Source: Forficula auricularia (taxonomy: Eukaryota; Arthropoda; Insecta; Dermaptera; Forficulidae). From it: DNA of 64,000 nucleotides. A program made the translations under genes and the position numbers. The notes under the pieces were generated by a model. The model was not told where the DNA came from and searched no databases. It was given only the letters and a program-made list of their open reading frames with translations. Shown in pieces: positions 1 to 11,200 of this stretch (position 1 is its first letter; each line of letters starts with the position of its first letter). Location of the stretch: contig JALMQS010000082.1 of assembly GCA_024734495.1 (NCBI GenBank), positions 822,625 to 886,624 on the forward strand. Reading direction: 5' to 3'.

Positions 1-345
1 AGGGTTTAAATGAATGTTTTAAGATTTTTTATAAAAGATTTTATTTATTATAATTTCCATTATTTGGACATAAGAATTGGAGATTTAAGTTATTTCGTCA
101 TTGATCATATCTTCAGAACTTGACCAAATTAATATGGTACCACCCCTAAGGTACCCTCTTTCTAATAAAAAAAGAATCATCGAAATCGGTTCATAAACAA
201 AGAAGTTATGCCTGAACCAACATTTCAAAAAAGGTCTAATACCAATGAAAAAAAAACTGGACCAATCGGAAACTAGACTGAACTCAATGCAAAAAAATCA
301 TCAAAATCGGTTCATAATTGGCGAAGATATATGTTAGATTTGCTC
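1..345 (+). repeat. Composite AACCGACTTC-family element, cut by the window edge
   Basis: This stretch matches the right-hand part of the complete copy at 38413-39350 almost base for base: the block after the internal hairpin, the 'accaaattaatatggta' stretch and the 'aaaatcggttca' stretches are all shared. The 3' terminus is lost near position 345. It lies just downstream, on the minus strand, of the duplicated first exon at 556-588, exactly as the full copy lies downstream of the first exon at 39444-39476. The element was therefore probably carried along in the duplication. Confidence 0.7.
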
Positions 346-555
346 TAAAGTTATGTGGATGGCCACATTAGTTTATTTATTTTAGACGTAACATTGTGTA
401 ATATGTGTGTAATGAATCAAAATTCTAATGAATTTATTTTTTAATGATATAAAAATATTTAAAAAAAAAATTTGAGAAAATATTTTGAATAATTTTCCAA
501 AATTTGAATTAAGTTAAAAAAACAAAAAAAACAAAAAAAAACAAGAAATTCTCAC

Positions 556-588
556 CAGAATTGCTCCCAATATATATTTAATCATCAT
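556..588 (-). CDS. First coding exon of a second OBP-like secreted protein (paralogue)
   Basis: Reading the minus strand from 588, ATG opens the peptide MMIKYILGAILV, ending at an intron donor gtgagaat (plus-strand ctcac at 551-555). It is the start of a signal peptide: a lysine followed by a hydrophobic run. It is nearly the same as MIKYILLGGVL of the exon at 39444-39476, with the same intron phase (0), the same donor position, the same TATA-bearing upstream sequence and the same transposon in the following intron. The remaining exons must lie left of the window. Start choice: either of two tandem ATGs (588 or 585) could be used. Whether this copy is functional cannot be judged from one exon. 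Confidence 0.6.
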
Positions 589-655
589 GTTGGTGTGTCT
601 TTTTGTGATGAAATACATTAGCTGGGAACATTTATATTCTTTTCATCACCGGAAA
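589..655 (-). promoter_or_regulatory. Promoter and 5' UTR of the paralogue, TATA box 630-636
   Basis: On the minus strand the order is CCGGTGATGAAA, then GAATATAAAT, then about 40 nt to the ATG at 588. The TATAAAT at 630-636 lies at a normal core-promoter distance. The same blocks in the same order precede the exon at 39444-39476, while sequence further upstream diverges. Confidence 0.5.
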
Positions 656-1740
656 TATATATATATGATACATTTTTTTAATAATGACAAATTACAACGG
701 GGAATTACAGGAAATAGAATTGCATGTTTTTATAAAAATTTCATCTCTTAAAATTATCATTAAATAATAATAATAATACATAAATATCATTAAATAATAA
801 TACCACCAGTGGCGCAATCACGGAGGGGGGGGGGGGGGGGCAAAAAGGGGGGGAAGTTCATCCCCCAGGACTAGGAAAAAAATAAACGTAAGTAAAAATG
901 AAAATGAAAAAAATATTTGGTAAATTTTAATCAATATTTTGATTATATCTACTCTTATTAAACGAGCAAAAATTATTTATATATTTATATAATTGTATCT
1001 TAGTTCTATTTTGAAAACGGCTCTACCGTTTTTGATGAAACCAACTCTATTAACAAGTTTTGAGGATGAGAAAACGATCTGGCTAGGTCTGGACCTCGAC
1101 AAATTTAATCTTAATTGATCTTTTCTTAAAGTATTTATTGATAGATGAAAATCTCAATAAAAGTGTTTGTTTACATTTTTTTCAATTATCTTTTATTTTT
1201 AATTGGTTTTTTAATTTTAAAACCCTCTAATAGGTTATAGCAAATATTAATATATTATATTAAAATTAGGAATTTTTTGTTTGTTTTTAATGAATGGATT
1301 GGAAAAGGGGAGAGGAAGAATAATGGAATTGAAATAATTATCGGAAAAGAGGTTTTTTCTTTAATTAGTTTTTTCCTCTTATTAAAAACAAGGACTAAAA
1401 AGATGATCAAGGACACTCGATGGTGGAGAAGTAATCTTCGGAGTCGAAGCTAAAATACAATGTATACATTAATTCATGTAAAATAATTGGTTTTTATCTA
1501 ATAAAATCGTTTGTTTTTAATTAACAGGTGTCTAAATCATAACGTTACAGGTGTGTTTACAAATAAAGTGGTTGAAGTGGCTTTTATATATATAACTTGT
1601 AAACAAATCTTATTTAATTTTGTTTTTATTTCAGATCCTATACGATTATTTTCCTATTTAATTTTTATAATGTTTATCAATATGAACGAATGTGGGCAAA
1701 TTAGTGTACGAGTAAACAAATATACACATAATATGTAGAC
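656..1740. other. AT-rich non-coding DNA with repeat fragments
   Basis: No supported gene. It holds a possible hAT end (CAGTGGCGCAATCACGG at about 808) followed by a long G run at 825-840. It also holds a repeat at about 945-1110, starting 'ctactcttattaaacgagca', that recurs at 29188-29350 with the same internal 'ggctctaccg...tttgatgaaa' text. The remainder is A/T-rich without recognisable coding signal. Confidence 0.5.
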
Positions 1741-1950
1741 CATTAGAAAGCTAGAAATGCAAAAACTGGGTGCGGGTTGTGGTGTATGTGGGAGGTGAAG
1801 GAGGTGGGGTGCAGTTGTGGGGATCCTGGGATGGGGTGGGACGGAGTGGGGTTGTAGTGGTGGGGGCGAGGTGTATAGAAACTATACACCTCGCCCCCAC
1901 GGGAGGGGGGGTCTGGGCATACCGTGCATCGCTCAATGGCTCCAGGTACT
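1741..1950 (+). repeat. G-rich repeat ending in ctccaggtac
   Basis: Strongly G-rich plus strand (gtggggtgcagttgtgggg and similar). A second copy lies at 29565-29755 and both end with 'ccgtgca(t/c)cgctc...ctccaggtac'. It resembles the G-rich interior of the Helitron copies at 31900 and 52479, but lacks the Helitron 3' hairpin. A perfect 18-nt inverted repeat (gtatagaaactatacacc region, 1869-1890) is visible. Confidence 0.5.
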
Positions 1951-2309
1951 TTGTTTTTTGTAAGAAATTATTGCAAATAATGATTTCGTTGCCACTTTTA
2001 CTAAAGCTAAAAATCCCTGTTAAGATTTAATTATTCTAACTTAAACTGACAGAATTATAGATCCCATATTAAAATTAATATTAATTTTAAAATAGTGTCA
2101 AATCACTAAAAGTTTTACGATTTTAATTATTATTTTTTTGTTTCTTTTTCTTTTTCTTTGTACACAGTTGCCGGGGTATTTACCCAAGGCAAAAATTTAT
2201 GTACAAAGGTTGATATATATATGAACAATATTTACAAAGGAATTTAGAGATGCAAATCAATGCATGACATTGGGTGGTTTATTGGAGACTCAAAAGTTTT
2301 CGAACAATT

Positions 2310-2826
2310 ATTATTATTTATTTTTTTGTTGCATTTGGACCCTTGGAATCACGTAAAGCTTTTGTTTCTTGCACGGCCAGGATCTTGATTTTTGTTTATC
2401 GAGTTCCATGGTCAGGCTATGTAATTTTCCTGGCCGGATGAGTGTGTTGATGTTAAAGATGTCCAGGTATGTATGGATTTTTTGGCGTTATTCTTCCGTT
2501 GTTTCTTCCTTGATTTCGTGATGGTCCGGTTCCCCCAGAATCCGAATGCCTGGTTGCCACTCGAGGGTGGGTGGATTGGTTACCTCCTGGCGTAATCTTG
2601 TTTTGCCTCTCACGATTCATGGTCGCTTGTTACGAAATTTTGTTCAGCGCATGCGCGAGGTTTTGTAGAACCAGAGATTGTCAGTTTCTGGAGCCGAGGG
2701 GCCGATTTTTTTTTTAATAAATAAATTCACTTTGCTTCTTGCTGGGATCGAACTGATGAAGTCTAGGTTGATGTTATCCTAATCGGATTAGAAAAGTTGG
2801 TGGTCTAACCGACTGCGCTACCGGCC
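2310..2826 (-). mobile_element. tRNA-headed retroposon with LINE endonuclease start
   Basis: Read on the minus strand from 2826, it begins with a tRNA-like head: box A type text TAGCGCAGTCGGTTAGA and box B type AGTTCGATCCC about 50 nt later. A body follows that can be read as the start of an RTE-like LINE protein (…FNINTLIRPGKLHSLTME, the first strand of an APE endonuclease). It ends with GGGTCC…CAACAAA and an (AAT)n tail. A second copy with the same architecture lies at 18140-18607, and an isolated 3' tail occurs near 52150-52195. Either a SINE whose body came from a LINE 5' region, or an internally deleted LINE with a tRNA-like promoter. Confidence 0.6.
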
Positions 2827-2869
2827 CTTTATTATTATTATGATTATTATTTTTATTTTTTTCCCTTCG

Positions 2870-3290
2870 CCGGTATCTTCACCTTGCCGTGGCGGGGTGG
2901 GGGGAGGGCTTGTGTGTTGTAGGGATTCCTTGCCATGCCGGCGGTAGATACTGGTAGGGCCTCCCAAGCCGGGACGGGCCAAGGATGAACACCCAGACCA
3001 AGAAAGATACCCGGGTCCTCCAGGTTGAAGATTGAGGCGTAGGGTTAGCAGCCCGCCCTCATAAAAATGTTAGCAGCTCATAGAACCAAAAAGGAAATAA
3101 AGCCGGATGGATTTACAACAATGACAACTGCTAAACAACGGAAAAAACGAAAATATAAAAAGAATCGGAGGAAGGCCAAAAAAAAGATGGAAAGCGGCCC
3201 TAAATGTACACGCTGACTAGAAATCGAATGGAACAACTTCCTTCATTTGGAGAAACAGGCGCAGGCCTATTGAGAAGATTAAGAAGAAGA
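2870..3290 (+). mobile_element. 5' fragment of an RTE-type LINE
   Basis: The locally GC-rich text 'ttgccgtggcggggtgggg…gaacacccagac' followed by a lysine/arginine-rich reading frame (MTTAKQRKKRKYKKNRRKAK and similar) is the usual 5' region of RTE-like LINEs. Frames are broken by stops, so this is a dead fragment. Confidence 0.4.
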
Positions 3291-3429
3291 TTATTTTTTT
3301 TTTAATTTTCATGAAATCCTTAAATCTGAAAATTTTCTATTAGTTCGAAAATTTACAAATATATACGTATATTTCCTTATAAAAATAATTTAATTTTTCT
3401 TTCCCAAGGAGAATAGAAAAACATTTTAT

Positions 3430-4310
3430 TTTTTGCGTCTATGTTACCAGATATCTTTGCCAATTGTAACCGATTTTGATGATTTTTTTTGCATTGGGTT
3501 CAGTATAGTTTCCGATTGGTCCCGTTTTTTTTTCATTGGTATTGGATCTTTTTTGTTATGTTTGTTCAGGCATAACTTTTTTGTTTATGAACCGATTTTA
3601 ATGATTCTTTTTGCGTTTCGATCAATATAGCTCCAAAATAGTCAAGATACCTAATTATTTATTTATTTATTTTATGTATGTTCAGCGAGAACAGTACCTT
3701 AATTACTGAAATCTCCAATTCTTATGAGCAAATAATCGAAATTATAATAAATAAAATCTTTTATAAAAAAATCTTAAAACATTCATTTAAAACCCGCAAA
3801 CGCTTATAGAAAATTTCTATATTTATGAATTGAATTTTATTATCATTTTCTGATTTATTCGCCAGACGCTTTTTCTTACGAGAGATGCAAGGTATTATTT
3901 TGACTATTGCCAACATCACTAAAAAGAGAAAAATAAATAATATATAATTTTTATAAAAAAAAAATAAAACCGGCTTCAAAAAAATTAAATACAACAAATA
4001 AAATAAAATAATTATCTAATTTAGTTACAACTAAACGACGAAATATTAACATGAAATCACTTTTTGAAGTCGGTGCTAAATAAACTATATAAGCGAGCGT
4101 ATCCCCCCAAATGTATTAAGTAAGATCCGTCGAGTTCGATTCATAAAATGTATATGTTTGGCACCGGCTTCAAAAAGTGATTTCATGTTAATATTTCGTC
4201 GTTTAGTAATAATTAAATTAGATAATTATTTTATGACTTTTAGTGTATTTTATTTTATTTTTGAGTTCTTAATATTTTATTTGTTGTATTTAATTTTTTT
4301 GAAGTCGGTT
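3430..4310 (-). mobile_element. Composite AACCGACTTC-family element (foldback 3972-4310)
   Basis: Inverted copy of the family seen complete at 14082-15122 and 38413-39350. One terminus (GAAGTCGGTT at 4301-4310) is present. The other terminus is missing. The foldback part has arms at about 3972-4125 and 4157-4310, both bounded by (a)accg(a/g)cttcaaaaa and separated by a short loop with 'taagatccgtcgag'. No coding capacity. Confidence 0.7.
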
Positions 4311-4723
4311 TTATTTTTTTTTTTTTATAAAAATTATATATTATTTATATTTTTCACTTTTGAACTAGAATTTCTTAAGTTAGAAAACCCGAAATCTTAT
4401 CGGTAATTGATTTTCGAAATACAAACCTTTTGACACCTTAATAAACTTTCTACGACTTTTCTTCATTTAGATATTAAGGGGATTGAAATTAGTTTTATTT
4501 CGAAAAAAAAATAAAATACATTCTGTCACGTCCCCCCTCCTAAAAAAGTTCTGATTACGCCCCTACTGTTGTGGTCCATCTCCCGTGTGAACATAATATT
4601 TCATTTAATCAATAAAAAATAAATAAAAAAAATGAATAGGAATGTCCATTGGAAAAATTATTTATCGAAATTCAAGGAAATTGATAAAAAGCTCTCGGGT
4701 CTTTTTTTTTTCTTTCATTCAAG
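4311..4723. other. AT-rich DNA with a hAT-type end
   Basis: No gene visible. At 4538-4567 the text 'cctcctaaaaaagttctgattacgcccctactg' reads on the minus strand as CAGTAGGGGCGTAATC, a typical hAT-type terminus and similar to the end near 808. No matching 8-bp duplication was found between the two. Confidence 0.35.
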
Positions 4724-4783
4724 GCTCAGTTTATTCTAGGCAGACGAAGAGAGAAGAGCATCTTGGCAGCCAGCTAGCCAAAG
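4724..4783 (+). CDS. Candidate 60-nt internal exon, unknown gene
   Basis: A strong polypyrimidine tract and acceptor (tttctttcattcaag) precede position 4724, and a good donor (AAAG|gtaagat) follows 4783. Only one frame is open: it enters and leaves in phase 1 and reads SVYSRQTKREEHLGSQLAK. The block is not part of a repeat seen elsewhere in the window. No partner exon on the plus strand could be found nearby, so this may be a cryptic splice pair. I do not recognise the peptide. Confidence 0.25.
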
Positions 4784-4889
4784 GTAAGATAAACGTTATA
4801 TATAGACACTTTCTAACTTCCTAAAATATACTTTCTCTTGTCCTAACTGCTTATTGGTATAATTAATTGATTACATATTATAATTAACA

Positions 4890-5150
4890 TTATAGTATAG
4901 AGGGTGGTCCAAACTTCATTTTTTTTTTTATAAAAATATGAATATACAGGGTGGTCCAAAATTCATTTATTATAAAATTATTATTATACAGGGTGGTCCA
5001 AACTTCATTTCTTATAAAAATATGAATATTATTATAATTATACAGGTGGTCCAAACTTCATTTATTATAAAATTATAATTATACAGGGTGGTCCAAACTT
5101 CATTTCTTGTAAAATTATGAATATACAGGGTGGTCCAAAATTCATGGGGT
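4890..5150 (+). repeat. Minisatellite, unit about 40 bp, acagggtggtccaaactt
   Basis: Imperfect tandem units each carrying 'acagggtggtccaaacttcatt' and an AT-rich spacer (tattataaaattattat). The same minisatellite recurs at 7460-7925, flanking the large inverted repeat on its other side. Confidence 0.8.
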
Positions 5151-6100
5151 CAGAAATAAAGGGGTGAAATTTATAGAATAAATTAACATACCGTGAAAAT
5201 ATAATGATCCTAGAATGGTAAAACTTGGCATATTGGTAGAATTTGGTAGGTACATTAATAAAAAATGAAATCACAAAACCGAAACATTTCCTTATTCAGA
5301 ATATAAAATGAAGTGGTGATATTCGTGAGATAAATTTTAATTATTTTTGGGATGGTGGTAGAGTTTGGGGGTTTATTAATAATAAAGTGAAATTGAAAAA
5401 CCGAGACTTTCACTTCTTCAGGACATTAAATGAAGTGGTGATATTTGTGCGATAGATTTTCATTATTTTTGAGCGTAGGTAAGAGCGAAGTTAATAAAGG
5501 GTGAAATCGAAAAACTGAAAACTTTCACTTCTTCAGGACATTAAATGAAGTGGTGATATTTGTGCGATAGATTTTCATTATTTTCGGGATGGTGGTAGAG
5601 TTTGGGGCGTTAATAAAGGGTGAAATCGAAAAACCGAAACTTTCCTTCTTCAGGACATAAAAATGAAGGGGTGAAATTTATAAGCTAAATTAATATATAG
5701 TGTAAATACAATGACTCTAGAATGATGTAATTTGGTAGAGCTTGGCTTGATAAAGAAGAATCGAACAGAAACGTTTTCCTCAGCATCTTAAAAGTAGGTG
5801 TCAAGTTTATAATATAAATTCTCATCAAGTAAAAATTCAAAGGCTATAAAATGCGCAAATGGAATGCTTGTTGATTTGGTGCATTAATAATGGGGAAATT
5901 GAAAAACCGGTAAGTTTCCTTCTTCAGCATCTAAAATGAAGGAGAGAAACCTTTGAGCTAAATTAACTAATAGTGAAAATTCAACGACACTAGAATGCTA
6001 AAATTTTTACATATTGTAATAACTTGAGAAATCGAAAAAGATCTCATCAGCCTTTAAAATAAATGCGTGAATCTTGCAGGCTAAATTCCCATCCAACTTA
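5150..6100 (+). repeat. Tandem array of about 120-bp units
   Basis: About seven diverged units, recognisable by 'taaaatgaagtggtgatatt' at about 5300, 5425, 5542, 5660, 5790, 5933 and 6050 (steps 117-143 bp) and by 'gaaaaaccga' before a 'ttcaggac' block. No coding potential. Placed between the minisatellite and the inverted repeat. Confidence 0.7.
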
Positions 6101-6460
6101 CAAAAAGAAGTGAAATCTCAACAAAAACACTTCTGTAAAAAAAGTCCAAGTTCGATTAATAAAAACCGTTTGCCAAAAAAAGTAGTAAAATCTAATGTGC
6201 TGGCAAGTTCAACATGATCAATTTATTAAATGAGCCGAAAATATATTAGTAACTTCTTTTAAAACGCATGTTTTTCATTTCACATGTCCAACTATATTTT
6301 TTATTGATTTCACATTTTTATTTGAAATTATTTTCATAAAACTTTACTTTTACGCATTGTTATGTATGTCACGAATTATGTAACCATATCGTGAGATCTT
6401 AATAAGAGGGGATGGAAGGCCTAAAAGGGAGAGGGGGGGTCCTATCAAACAATAATAATA

Positions 6461-6716
6461 ATTTTTAAGGATTTAGGTGTCGGTTCTAGGTGAAACATTA
6501 TAAGTAACTTATGAGGAGAATTTTCTAGGTTAGGTTTCACAAAAGGAAATATTAAAACAAATGTATGTTTTTTTGAGTTAGATTCGTGAGTGAATCAAAC
6601 TCAAAAAAACATACATTTGTTTTAATATTTCCTTTTGTGAAACCTAACCTAGAAAATTCTCCTCATAAGTTACTTATAATGTTTCACCTAGAACCGACAC
6701 CTAAATCCTTAAAAAT
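6461..6716. repeat. Near-perfect hairpin, about 119-bp arms
   Basis: Arm 6461-6579 is the reverse complement of 6598-6716. The 18-nt loop (6580-6597) contains a small palindrome, gattc-gtgagt-gaatc. The right arm is repeated in the same orientation directly after the N run, at 7121-7194. The arms carry the module 'ggtgtcggttctaggtgaaac' shared with other hairpins in this window. Confidence 0.85.
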
Positions 6717-6720
6717 TATT

Positions 6721-7120
6721 NNNNNNNNNNNNNNNNNNNNNNNNNNNNNNNNNNNNNNNNNNNNNNNNNNNNNNNNNNNNNNNNNNNNNNNNNNNNNNNN
6801 NNNNNNNNNNNNNNNNNNNNNNNNNNNNNNNNNNNNNNNNNNNNNNNNNNNNNNNNNNNNNNNNNNNNNNNNNNNNNNNNNNNNNNNNNNNNNNNNNNNN
6901 NNNNNNNNNNNNNNNNNNNNNNNNNNNNNNNNNNNNNNNNNNNNNNNNNNNNNNNNNNNNNNNNNNNNNNNNNNNNNNNNNNNNNNNNNNNNNNNNNNNN
7001 NNNNNNNNNNNNNNNNNNNNNNNNNNNNNNNNNNNNNNNNNNNNNNNNNNNNNNNNNNNNNNNNNNNNNNNNNNNNNNNNNNNNNNNNNNNNNNNNNNNN
7101 NNNNNNNNNNNNNNNNNNNN
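6721..7120. other. Assembly gap (400 N)
   Basis: Exactly 400 unknown bases. Both sides are hairpin arm sequence, so the gap probably reflects a collapsed or unresolved palindrome rather than unique sequence. Any reading frame through it is meaningless. Confidence 0.99.
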
Positions 7121-7459
7121 AACTCAAAAAAACATACATTTGTTTTAATATTTCCTTTTGTGAAACCTAACCTAGAAAATTCTCCTCATAAGTTAATAAT
7201 AATAATAATTTAATGCGTAAAAGCCAAGTTTTAGGAAAATAATTTCAACTAAAAATGTGAAATCAATAAAAAATATAGAGGGACATGTGTAATTAAAAAC
7301 ATGCGTTTTAATTGAAGTTACTAATATATTCTCGACACATTTAATAAATTGATGATATTGAACTTGGCAGTACATTAGATCTCACTACTTTTTTTGGCAA
7401 ACGGTTTTTATTACCCGAACTTGGCCTTTTTTTACAGAAGTGTTTTTGTTGAGATATAA

Positions 7460-7925
7460 GTATACAGGGTGGTCCAAACTTAATTTATTATAAAATTATT
7501 ATTATAGAGGGTGGTCCATACTTCATTTCTTATAAACATATCGCTATGCAGGGTGGTCAAAACTTCATTTACTTAAAAATATGAATATACCGGGTGGTCC
7601 AAACTTAATTTGATATGCAGGGTGGTGAAAACTTCATCTACTATAAAAATATGATTATACAGAGTGGTCCAAACTTAATTTCTTATAAAAATATGAATAT
7701 ACAGGGTGGTCTAAACTTAATTTAATATAAAATTATTATTATACAGGGTGGTCCATACTTTACTATAAAATTATTATTATACAGGGTGGTCTAAACTTAA
7801 TTTACTATAAAAATATCGCTATACATGGTTGTCAAAACTTCATTTACTAAAAAAATATGAATATACAGGGTAATCCAAATTTAATTTATTATTCAATTAT
7901 TATTATACAGGGTGGTTAATGGGTG
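7460..7925 (+). repeat. Minisatellite, same unit as 4890-5150
   Basis: Ten or more units with 'acagggtggtccaaactt' or close variants and AT-rich spacers. Confidence 0.8.
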
Positions 7926-8137
7926 GATAAATCAGTTGATTATTATAAAATTTTCTTTTTTAATGTTAAAATTCTTATGATTTTCTAATTTTTATTATTA
8001 TTTTAAACTGGCATTTATAAAAGATTATTAAATTAGCAGATCTCTACATTCCACCAAGTTGTTATTTTTATTTATTTGTTTATTTATTTATAAATCTAAA
8101 ATTTATATTTTTAGTATATATATAGTGTAGTAATTAA

Positions 8138-8143
8138 TTTATT
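8138..8143 (-). terminator. AATAAA polyadenylation signal of the OBP-like gene
   Basis: AATAAA on the minus strand, 22 nt after the stop codon at 8166-8168, a normal place for a short 3' UTR. Confidence 0.45.
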
Positions 8144-8165
8144 TTGAAATAAAAAAAAAATCAAA

Positions 8166-8243
8166 TTACTCTTCATCCCTTTTGTATAGATCTTTTGCTA
8201 CTGGCCCTTTTTTCCACCATCCATTTGAACATCCAGCATGTAA
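8166..8243 (-). CDS. OBP-like gene, exon 7 (terminal)
   Basis: Acceptor gaattttcag before 8243. It reads LHAGCSNGWWKKGPVAKDL… to TAA at 8166-8168 in phase 0, as required by exon 6. A polyadenylation signal follows. The last cysteine is followed by SNGWW, close to the Cys-Pro…Trp ending of Plus-C odorant-binding proteins, but the proline is absent. Confidence 0.6.
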   Translation of the reverse strand, partial: LHAGCSNGWWKKGPVAKDLYKRDEE

Positions 8244-11200
8244 CTGAAAATTCAAAATTGTATATATATAAATAAATATATAATATCAGGTAAATAAGTA
8301 GCACATTTAATTATAGAAACCTTTTAAAATAATATTGGCGATCTATTTAATTACATCAAGGACGGTCATGAATTTAATATAGAATATTTTCAGAAAATTA
8401 AGTTAAAACAGCCCGAATGTGATAAAAAATTAGACAAGGTTGGAAAATTCAATAATTGTTGTTTGATAATTCTCAAATAAAAGACTTCTATTAAATTTGA
8501 GCTGACATAGATCTGTTAGGGGGGGGGGGGGGGGGGCACGTATTCATATAGGTATATGGCTTTCTGATACCTTGAATATCCTGTTGTTAAGTGATAACTT
8601 GGCTTTACTCTCATTAACGACTTTCTTGTTTGCATATATCACCACTTGCGCATTCTAGGCATACCTGTAAAATAATCCAAAAATAATAATTAATAATGTA
8701 CATTTCATTTAAAATAGTAAAATAATGCATTGCTTAATTGTCGAAAATCCCAAAAGGCGTAGCATTTCTCAATAATAGTCCATTCAAAAAGTCTATAGGA
8801 TAACACATAGATGGCGTTACTAGAATTTTTCCATATGATTTTTATTTAGTACTAACCTTCAAACGATACGTGTATAAATTTGACAGGAATCTGACTATTG
8901 ATTCGTGAGCTATAGCATTTTGTGTGAAGCAACTTTTGTTATTGAAAAAAAACGGGAAAAAGTGAATTTCGAGTTTTAATAAAGCATTGCTTTTTGATGA
9001 AAAAAAATACAGTGGAAACCTAACAATGGCTTGATAAACATTATCCGAACTCTGCTCCATCGAGACAAATGGTAGAGAAGTGGATTGCTGAATTTAAACG
9101 TGGTCGTAACAGCACAAATGATGCAGAGGACAGTGGACGCCCAAATGAGGCTGCTTTTCCAGATAACGTAAAAAAATCCACAAATTGGTTATGAACGATC
9201 GCAAATTGAAGGTGCACGAGCTAGCTGACATTGTAAAGATATCAGATGGTAGTGTTTTTACCATTTTACACGAACATTTGGGTATGCGAAAGCTCTGTGC
9301 AAAGTGGGTGCCACGTGAGCTCACAGTCGACCAAAAAACAACAACGAATCGATGCTTCAGAGGAGTGTTTGGCGCTGTTAAACGCAATAAAATGGAATTC
9401 TATCGTCGATGTGTGACAATGGATGAGACATGGCTTCAATATTACACAGCAGAATCCAAAAGACAATCAGCTGAGTGGACAGCAGTCGACGAACCTAATC
9501 CAAAGCGAGCAAAGGCGCAACAGTCGGCCGGTAAGGTGATGGCGTCTGTATTTTGGGATGCGAACGGAATAATATTCATTGACTATCTCCAAAAAGGAAC
9601 CACCATCAATAGTGACTATTACTGTGCACTTTTGGATCGATTGAAGGCTGAAATCGCAAAGAAACGGCCACATTTGAAAAAGAAAATAGTGTTGTTTTAC
9701 CAAGACAATGCACCGTGGCAAAATTGATCGAATTGGGCTTCAAATTGTTTACCCACCCACCATATTCTCCAGATTTAGCCCCCAGCGACTTTTTCCTGTT
9801 TTCAGATCTCAAGAGAATGCTTGCTGGAAAGAAATTTAAGTCCAATGATGAAGTAATCGCTGAAACTGAGGCCTATTTTGACGAGAAAGAGAATTCGTAC
9901 TATAAAAGTGGTATCGAAAAGTTGGAAAATCGCTATACTCGTTGTATCGCCCTCGAAGGCAACTATGTTGAATAATAAAATCGGGTTTTATCAAAATTTT
10001 GTTTTTTTTCTTATTTATTCTACGGACTTATTGAATGACCTGTTAGAATTAATAACACTGATAAGCAATGAAATTTTCCTTTAAATAAAACTAAGTAATC
10101 TTTATGCATTCAGATGTGCTGATAATGAATTTCGCATCCGTTTTTCTCAATCACCTAAATTATTTGCGGAACACCCACATTTTATAGTTTTATTGTTGTA
10201 TGAATCTTGAAAGTCTATCCAGCCCTCATTCGAATTCCTATAATTCTTAAAGTATTAATAATATGAAATATCGACTTTAATATTAATAATTTTTATAATA
10301 TATGTGTAGAATACACAATCATATTCAAATTTATCTAACATATCTAAAATATTGGTGCATTTGAACTAACTTATGCAACTTTGTCTCGCTATCAACTTTA
10401 CATTCCTCATTTGTTTAATAGCTACATGTGTTTTAACTACAATTAAAACTAATATTTAATATAACTACGAAATAAATAAAAATAAAGTGGCAACGGTAGC
10501 TAACTTATTTACTAGGCTATACCATTCATTAAACTTGGAAGGAGCCCCACACCCACACCACAAACAAGTGAAGACTATTTTAGATTCATTTGAGAATAGT
10601 TTAAAAATAGTATTGTTGCTTAATGGGAATATATACCATCAGTACCCCTTGCCTAAAAAATTAATTCCTGGAAAGAAGAGAGTTAGGAATCAAACTCTAC
10701 TTGAGAAAGTCAGGATTTTGTTACCACCGTCGCATAAAAAGTTAGGGCTGATGAAAAATTTTGTTGAGGCTTTGGATAAACACAGTGAAGGTTTCGGGTA
10801 CTTGAGAAAAACATTTCCTTAACTTGATAGTAAGTTAAATGAAGGCATTGGGCTGCAAATCCGTGAGAGAGAAATGCGCGTGGTTAGCTTTCAGACAAGT
10901 ATGCTGTAATTTTTTTGGAAATGTAATAGCTAACAACTACAAGGAACTTGTTGAAGTGTTATCAGTGCATGGGTTGCAATATGACCTTGAAAATTCACTT
11001 TTTTTACATTCGCATTTGGACTTTTTTCCCCCAAGTTGGGCGCGGTTAGAGAAGAATGCGGCGAGAGATTTCACCAGGATATTTCTGTCATGGAGAAACC
11101 ATATACAGGAAAATCGATACAGAACATGTTGGCAGACTATTGTTGGAACCTCAAGGGAGAGGTTTCTGCTGGCAATTACAAACAGTAGATTTCAAGAAAG

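Larger units (their letters stand above)
6112..7458. repeat. Large inverted repeat enclosing an assembly gap
   Basis: The left arm at about 6112-6360 pairs with the right arm at about 7205-7458 (for example caacaaaaacacttctgtaa on the left and its reverse complement on the right). The right arm lacks about 100 bp of the left (6362-6460, ending in a G run). Inside lie a near-perfect hairpin and a 400-base N run. Confidence 0.8.

Noticed and set aside
2735..2826. Genuine tRNA gene on the minus strand
   Set aside because: The acceptor stem does not pair and the anticodon arm is disrupted; it is the tRNA-derived head of a retroposon.
808..4567. hAT-type ends CAGTGGCGCAATC and, reversed, CAGTAGGGGCGTAATC as one 3.8-kb element
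   Set aside because: No matching 8-bp flanking duplication, and the interior is made of unrelated elements.
6586..7170. Long ORF on each strand across the N run
   Set aside because: The frame is open only because N codons hide stops; the real parts are hairpin arm.
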